From UBA12545 sp051024685 (GTDB lineage Bacteria; Bacillota; DSM-521; Neomoorellales; Neomoorellaceae): a DNA stretch of 64,000 bases. Position 1 is the first letter of the stretch. Each line of letters opens with the position of its first letter. The notes below the pieces were generated by a model. That model had not been told where the DNA came from and searched no databases. It saw only the letters and a list, made by a program, of their open reading frames with translations. This document shows positions 59,887 through 64,000 of the stretch, in pieces. The stretch covers positions 1 to 64,000 of the forward strand of contig JAZHPA010000008.1 in the NCBI GenBank assembly GCA_051024685.1, read 5' to 3'. Made by a program: the position numbers and the translations under genes.

Positions 59887-61029
59887 ATGCCCCGTCTTAT
59901 AGTTTCTACAGTCGGTACCAGTTTGCTTAGCAATGTGGCCAGAGGAAAAGGTACGGAGACCGAACACCTCCTTCGTGATACTGCGAATTTAAAAGACAAC
60001 GAAATCAAAGAAGAGCAAAAAGCGGTAATTCTACAATTGGCCCAAGAGGCTTCAAAAAAACTTGAGAGTTCCAGCCCGCATGAGGCGCGACGACTGAGCG
60101 CCGAATTAAACGGCATCTGGGGGTATTATGACCTTATTACCTTGAGGGAAGGTAGAGCAAAAGACATTCACTATCTTATTTCCACCGACACTTTTCAAGG
60201 GAGGCTTGCAGCTGAATTACTGAAAGAATATTTAAGAGGCAAGGAATTTACCGTCTTGGACGTATTTACACCACCAGGGTTGAGTACTGCTGACACCCAG
60301 AGCTTTTCCAAAGGCATAAAGCAGATTGTTAAGTGGTGTCATGAAGTGATAGCTGAATACAGGAGGCAAGGTTATTACGTTGTTTTTAATCTCGTGGGCA
60401 GTTTCAAAAGCCTGCAGGGATTTATGAATACCCTGGGTATGTTTTATGCTGACGAAATCATTTACATTTTTGAGGCTAAAACGGCTGATCTTGTTCGCAT
60501 ACCCCGGCTTCCAATAAGGATGGAACTTCAGCCGGTTCTTAAAGAAAAAGCGAAGGTTTTCGCTTTAATGGCTGAAGGTTATATTGCCCCACGAGATGAG
60601 GTGACGGGTATTCCGGAAATATATTTAGACATGGACGAGCAAGGTTTTACTACCTTAAGTGAGTGGGGGCTTCTCATCTGGAACGAGAACAAAAAAGACG
60701 TACTAGGTTCGTTACCTTTGCAGGAGTTTAATTTTAGAGGACTTAAATATGAAAGGAGTTTTGAAAAAGACTTTGAGGAATTGGACAAAACCCGGAGGGC
60801 GGATATAATTTCCACCCTTGCCCAGGTGGCTGTGATATATCAAGAAAAAGGTTTAGCTGGATTACGGGCCCACCCTGGATTGCAGTATAGTGATTATCAA
60901 GGGTTGAAAGAAAGGAAAATAGGTCATTTCCGCTTAGATCAGGACTGGCGAATATCTTGTAAGGAAGATAGTGGGATTTTATTTCTTCGTCATGTAGGAC
61001 CCCATGATTACGTCAATAATAGTCCGTAA
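59887..61029 (+). CDS. CARF-RelE protein (Cami1-like mRNA interferase)
   Basis: The 380-residue product. The CARF domain (1 to about 220, APE2256 type) has PRLIVSTVGTSLLSNVARG and the ligand motif VVFNLVGSFKSLQGFM. The C-terminal 93 residues (about 288-380) are a RelE/ParE-fold toxin: YERSFEKDFEELDKTRR, LAGLRAHPGLQYSD and IGHFRLDQDWRISC, then a tail ending RHVGPHDYV. This matches Cami1, in which cyclic tetra-adenylate activates a ribosome-dependent RelE nuclease. ATG at 59887 with GAGGAGGG; the TTG at 59881 is less likely. Confidence 0.88.
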   Translation: MPRLIVSTVGTSLLSNVARGKGTETEHLLRDTANLKDNEIKEEQKAVILQLAQEASKKLESSSPHEARRLSAELNGIWGYYDLITLREGRAKDIHYLISTDTFQGRLAAELLKEYLRGKEFTVLDVFTPPGLSTADTQSFSKGIKQIVKWCHEVIAEYRRQGYYVVFNLVGSFKSLQGFMNTLGMFYADEIIYIFEAKTADLVRIPRLPIRMELQPVLKEKAKVFALMAEGYIAPRDEVTGIPEIYLDMDEQGFTTLSEWGLLIWNENKKDVLGSLPLQEFNFRGLKYERSFEKDFEELDKTRRADIISTLAQVAVIYQEKGLAGLRAHPGLQYSDYQGLKERKIGHFRLDQDWRISCKEDSGILFLRHVGPHDYVNNSP

Positions 61030-61051
61030 AAATTTTCTGGGGAGGTTTTCC

Positions 61052-61798
61052 ATGCAGCTCACCATCTTTTTTACCGCCCCGGGCCCGGTGGCCGTTCCCG
61101 TTCAGTACGGCCATTTGCTTCAGGGGCTGATCTACCGCCAGATGGATAATCCCGTGCTCAGGAGCTACCTGCACGAGCACGGCTTTGCCCTGAAAAAGCG
61201 CCGATTTAAGCTTTTCACCTTTTCTCGCTTGATGGGACAGACGGTGACCTACGACCAGGCGGCTGGGCGGCTGGTGCTCACGCCGCCGTTGCGACTGGTG
61301 ATCTGTTCCCCCATCCCTTTCATCCTCCAGGAGCTGGGGACCGGTTTTCTCCGGCAGGGGCAGGTGCGGCTGGGAGAGGCCCGCCTGGAGGTAAAGGAAA
61401 TGGCCACGGCAGCCCCAAGGGTAATGCAGGGGATTCTTCGGGTGCAAATGCTCTCCCCATTGGTTGTTTACAGCACCCTTTCCAGCGGCGACGGCCGTAC
61501 CTACACGTATTATTATTCGCCCTTTGAGCCGCGCTTCACCGAGCTGGTGGCCAATAACCTGGCAAAAAAATACCTTCTGGTCCACGGCCGTCAGGCTTCA
61601 ACGGATGGATTTGCCATCCGGCCGGTGCGGGTGGGGGACCGGGATCTAAAGGTCACTTACTATAAAGAAACCGTTGTCAAAGGGTGGATGGGTCAATATG
61701 AGCTTCGCGGCGACCCCGATCTCTTGCAGGTGGCCCTCGACGCCGGCCTGGGAGCCAAAAACTCCCAGGGCTATGGCTGTTGCACCCCGGCGGAATAG
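61052..61798 (+). CDS. cas6: CRISPR RNA endonuclease Cas6
   Basis: Processes the pre-crRNA. The 248-residue RAMP protein starts MQLTIFFTAPGPVAVPVQYG and has the G-loop DAGLGAKNSQGYGCC near the C-terminus. A His/Tyr general acid cannot be assigned with confidence. ATG at 61052 has GGGGAGG; the frame is open to 61004 but overlaps the CARF-RelE gene. Composition becomes clearly more GC-rich here than in the cmr genes. It probably serves both the Cmr complex and the downstream type I system. Confidence 0.9.
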   Translation: MQLTIFFTAPGPVAVPVQYGHLLQGLIYRQMDNPVLRSYLHEHGFALKKRRFKLFTFSRLMGQTVTYDQAAGRLVLTPPLRLVICSPIPFILQELGTGFLRQGQVRLGEARLEVKEMATAAPRVMQGILRVQMLSPLVVYSTLSSGDGRTYTYYYSPFEPRFTELVANNLAKKYLLVHGRQASTDGFAIRPVRVGDRDLKVTYYKETVVKGWMGQYELRGDPDLLQVALDAGLGAKNSQGYGCCTPAE

Positions 61799-61959
61799 CT
61801 CCAGTGGGCAAGGTCTCAGTTCACAAATAGTAATCGGCTACCACTCAGAATGTTAATACCAGGTCTCGGCAGCAGCTCTGTTATCCGCTAAGGTATAAAT
61901 TACGTTGCCCCATTAACCCCATTAAATGGAGATGAGGTGTTGCAGGTAATGAATGATGG
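61799..61959 (+). other. Gap between cas6 and the Cas8-like gene
   Basis: 160 bases. No CRISPR repeat, terminator or clear promoter seen. GAGATGAGG and AAGGAGGTGA lie near its end. Confidence 0.5.
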
Positions 61960-64000
61960 ATGAAGGAGGTGATTCCCCTGCTCGAAGCTGTAGCTTTGAT
62001 CGGCCGAACTCTGGCCGGAGGCGGTGAGGATCCGGTAGCCGATCTCATCAACCCCCCACCGCGCAAGCCGCCTAAAGTGGAGACCATTTACCTCGTTAAG
62101 CTGAATTTTCGGATGGGCGCTGGCGAGCCGCTGATGGTGGACATGCAAGAGATCGATGAGACCGCGCTTACCCGCTACCGCTGGGTGGGAAATGAAAAGG
62201 GCAGCCGGCCCCAGTTTTACCTGACCACCGACCAGCTCAAGTACCTGGTGGGGCAGGCGCCGGTGAATCTTTTAGCGCGGCTCGAGGAAGCCGGGCTTGA
62301 AAACGGCAGCCTCTACCGGCGGCTGTCGGCCCTCGTAAGGTCGTTCTTTCGCGAGCTGCCGGGCGGGAGCCGCGTGCTTGACCCGCAGCGGCTGGGGTTG
62401 GCAACAGAAGACGTTCTGGCTGCCGCCTGGGAGGAAAGCACCGGGAAGCCGCAGGAGCGGGCGAAGGCGGTGGTCGCGGCCGTGACCGAGGTCTTGAAAA
62501 AGTGGGTCCTGGAGCAGCTTGAGCTGAAAGCGGTGGAGGCGGCCCTGTGGACGGTGCTGGTCGATGATGTCCCTTTGGTCGCCGATCTAGACTACGCCCG
62601 CGTTCTGCTCCGCGGCAAGGAAGCAGCGGTGGATAAGGGTGAGCCGGGTGTCTGCTCGGTCTGCGGTGCGGAAGACCGGCCCGTAACGCCGGATTTTACG
62701 CGGCTCAGTTTTCTTAAATACTACATCAACGACAAGCTCGGAGCGGCCTCGGGTGTAGCGGAGGAGGGGTTCGCGCGCAACTTCCAGGCGTGCAGGGATT
62801 GCTTCCGGGGGCTCTTGCTGGCCGAAAGATTCGTCCAGGACCGCTTAGGCCTCCGGGTGGGTCGGCTATCCTTCCTGGTCCTGCCGGCCTTCTTGCGGGA
62901 ACCAGACCTTTCCCGGAAGGACCTGGAGTTCTGGGTGGAGAAGCTCAAGGCCCGCGTGGAGGTGCTGAGTAATACCTCCGGCTGGATCGAGAGTCTGACC
63001 GGACTCAAGGGGCTGGATGACGAGCTTCGGGACCTGTTAGAGGATATGCCGTACGAGAACGCTGCGCTTTTAAACTTTCTCTTCTACCACTACCAGGGGG
63101 GCCGGAGCGAGTTCAGGGTGCTTTCCCTGATCAAAGACGTGGCCCCGAGCCGGATCGCTCAGCTTCTACGCCGCAGCCATAAGCTTGCCGACCGGGCCGC
63201 GGCGCTTTTAGGCCCCGACCGGTGGTGGCTCGACCTCACCGCCATCTACCGGCTCATCCCCTTAAGCGAAGGGCCGCGTGGGGCGGAGTACAAAAAGCTG
63301 CTCCACATTTACCACGGCCTTTTGACGGGCGCGCCCCTCGACCGTGCCTTTCTCATCCGGGAGTTTGTGGCCCTGGCCAAAGTTTACCACACCGGCAACT
63401 ACGCAGGCACCAACGTGCCGGAGCCCAAAGTGGACGCCGAGGAGTGGGAGTGGACGCGCCGGCTGCTGCAGGCGAACCTTTTCCTGAAGTTTTTACAAGA
63501 AGAAAACCTGTTGCGAGGAGGGAGGTCCTTGAGCACCCCGACGGAACTGGATGCGGAACTGCTGCCGGAGGAGATGCGAGATTATCTTAAGGCCATGGCC
63601 TACGACGGTCCGGAGACGGCGCTTTTTCTGCTTGGCTACCTTTTGAACCAGGTGGGGCAAAAACAGCGGGACCGCGGTTACGAAAATAAGCCGGTGCTGG
63701 AGAAAGTGAACTACGCCGGTATGCCCTGGGCGAAGGTGGTGCGGCTGGCAAACATCCTGGTGGACCAGCTCCGGCAGCACGACATCCTGAGGTACTACGA
63801 AGGGCTCTTTGCAGTCATGAAGAAACTTTTTGACGCCCACCGGCCCGGTGCCCACCGGCGCGACTGGCCGCTTTCGCCCGAGGAAAACGTATTTTACATC
63901 CTTTCGGGCTACGCCTACGGAACGCGCATAGCTTTTAAAGCCTGGGCCGAAAAGCAGAACGCTAAAAAACAGGATGTTCAAGAAGGAGGCGCCGACAAGT
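61960..64000 (+). CDS. Cas8-like CRISPR large subunit (TM1802/TIGR02556 family), cut by window end
   Basis: 680 codons run open to the window end with no stop. A zinc-finger-like pair (CSVCGAEDRP and CRDCFRG, about 62661-62813), QFYLTTDQLKYLVGQAPVNL, and the C-terminal KVNYAGMPWAKVVRLANILV with LRQHDILRYYEGLFAVMKKL fit the TM1802 family of type I large subunits (Cas8a/b-like). The start is unsure. ATG at 61960 is in frame, but the excellent AAGGAGGTGA (61963-61972) overlaps it and would instead serve the CTG at 61978, which gives LLEAVALIGRT, like the family N-terminus. Confidence 0.85.
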   Translation, partial: MKEVIPLLEAVALIGRTLAGGGEDPVADLINPPPRKPPKVETIYLVKLNFRMGAGEPLMVDMQEIDETALTRYRWVGNEKGSRPQFYLTTDQLKYLVGQAPVNLLARLEEAGLENGSLYRRLSALVRSFFRELPGGSRVLDPQRLGLATEDVLAAAWEESTGKPQERAKAVVAAVTEVLKKWVLEQLELKAVEAALWTVLVDDVPLVADLDYARVLLRGKEAAVDKGEPGVCSVCGAEDRPVTPDFTRLSFLKYYINDKLGAASGVAEEGFARNFQACRDCFRGLLLAERFVQDRLGLRVGRLSFLVLPAFLREPDLSRKDLEFWVEKLKARVEVLSNTSGWIESLTGLKGLDDELRDLLEDMPYENAALLNFLFYHYQGGRSEFRVLSLIKDVAPSRIAQLLRRSHKLADRAAALLGPDRWWLDLTAIYRLIPLSEGPRGAEYKKLLHIYHGLLTGAPLDRAFLIREFVALAKVYHTGNYAGTNVPEPKVDAEEWEWTRRLLQANLFLKFLQEENLLRGGRSLSTPTELDAELLPEEMRDYLKAMAYDGPETALFLLGYLLNQVGQKQRDRGYENKPVLEKVNYAGMPWAKVVRLANILVDQLRQHDILRYYEGLFAVMKKLFDAHRPGAHRRDWPLSPEENVFYILSGYAYGTRIAFKAWAEKQNAKKQDVQEGGADK

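Noticed and set aside
61799..61959. CRISPR repeats or leader between cas6 and the Cas8-like gene
   Set aside because: No repeated unit of 20-40 bases was found there, nor anywhere else in the window.
62721..63981. Small frames on both strands near the window end
   Set aside because: Shadows of the Cas8-like gene, which is open from 61960 to the window end.

Overview
The window reads as chromosome of a thermophilic, anaerobic, spore-forming Clostridia of the Moorella/Thermanaeromonas type. This is inferred from four things: a complete spoIIIA operon plus spoIVB, spo0A, spoIIM and spoIIA-sigF; an OLE RNA with its membrane partner OapA; NfnAB next to folD, as in acetogens; and many TTG/GTG starts in GC-rich DNA. 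No 16S rRNA, tRNA or CRISPR array was seen, so the genus is not proven.

Region 1 (1-8.3 kb): aroQ, a Xaa-Pro peptidase, efp, a small zinc-ribbon protein, then spoIIIAA-AH ending in a symmetrical terminator. Region 2 (8.3-16.2 kb): a gene-poor 750 bp stretch, a carboxyltransferase fused to an AccB-like biotin carrier with accC directly behind it, an asp23/amaP/DUF2273 envelope cluster, nusB, a TsaD-like paralogue, and a convergent fosmidomycin-resistance-like exporter. Region 3 (16.3-31.3 kb): one long, tightly overlapped operon, nfnA-nfnB-folD-xseA-xseB-ispA-[OLE RNA]-oapA-dxs-tlyA-(PD-(D/E)XK protein)-nadK-argR-recN, followed by spoIVB. OLE has its own good promoter inside the operon. Region 4 (31.4-37.7 kb): spo0A, a NUDIX hydrolase, spoIIM, xerD, a D,D-carboxypeptidase and spoIIAA-spoIIAB-sigF, with SigH-type promoters before spo0A and spoIIAA.

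Region 5 (37.7-42.2 kb) is decayed: an ABC-transporter pseudogene, dodecin, an orphan PhoB-type DNA-binding domain, the C-terminal end of a PstS, PHO-box-like repeats that no longer drive an obvious gene, a VapBC-type module and unrecognised fragments. Region 6 (42.2-50.9 kb, minus strand) is an operon of a 1447-residue beta-helix/Ig-like protein followed by three paralogous multicopper-oxidase-like proteins. The copper motifs are divided: one protein keeps the first half of the set, the second keeps the second half, and the third keeps almost none. None has a signal peptide, and a CotJC-like coat-protein remnant lies just upstream, so a spore-envelope role is my working hypothesis.

Region 7 (50.9-64 kb, plus strand) is a CRISPR type III-B (Cmr) locus with an unusually large signalling arsenal: a CARF/ring-nuclease-like domain fused to a LuxR-type helix-turn-helix, a Card1/Can2-like CARF nuclease, Csx15, Cmr1-6 with an intact GGDD cyclase motif, and a CARF-RelE (Cami1-like) protein. 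It is followed by cas6 and the start of a Cas8-like (TM1802 family) large subunit that runs off the window, so a type I operon continues downstream.

A family of intergenic repeats (about 90 bp, four copies: near 1, 12.3, 16.3 and 16.5 kb) sits just upstream of operon starts and is not explained by any gene.
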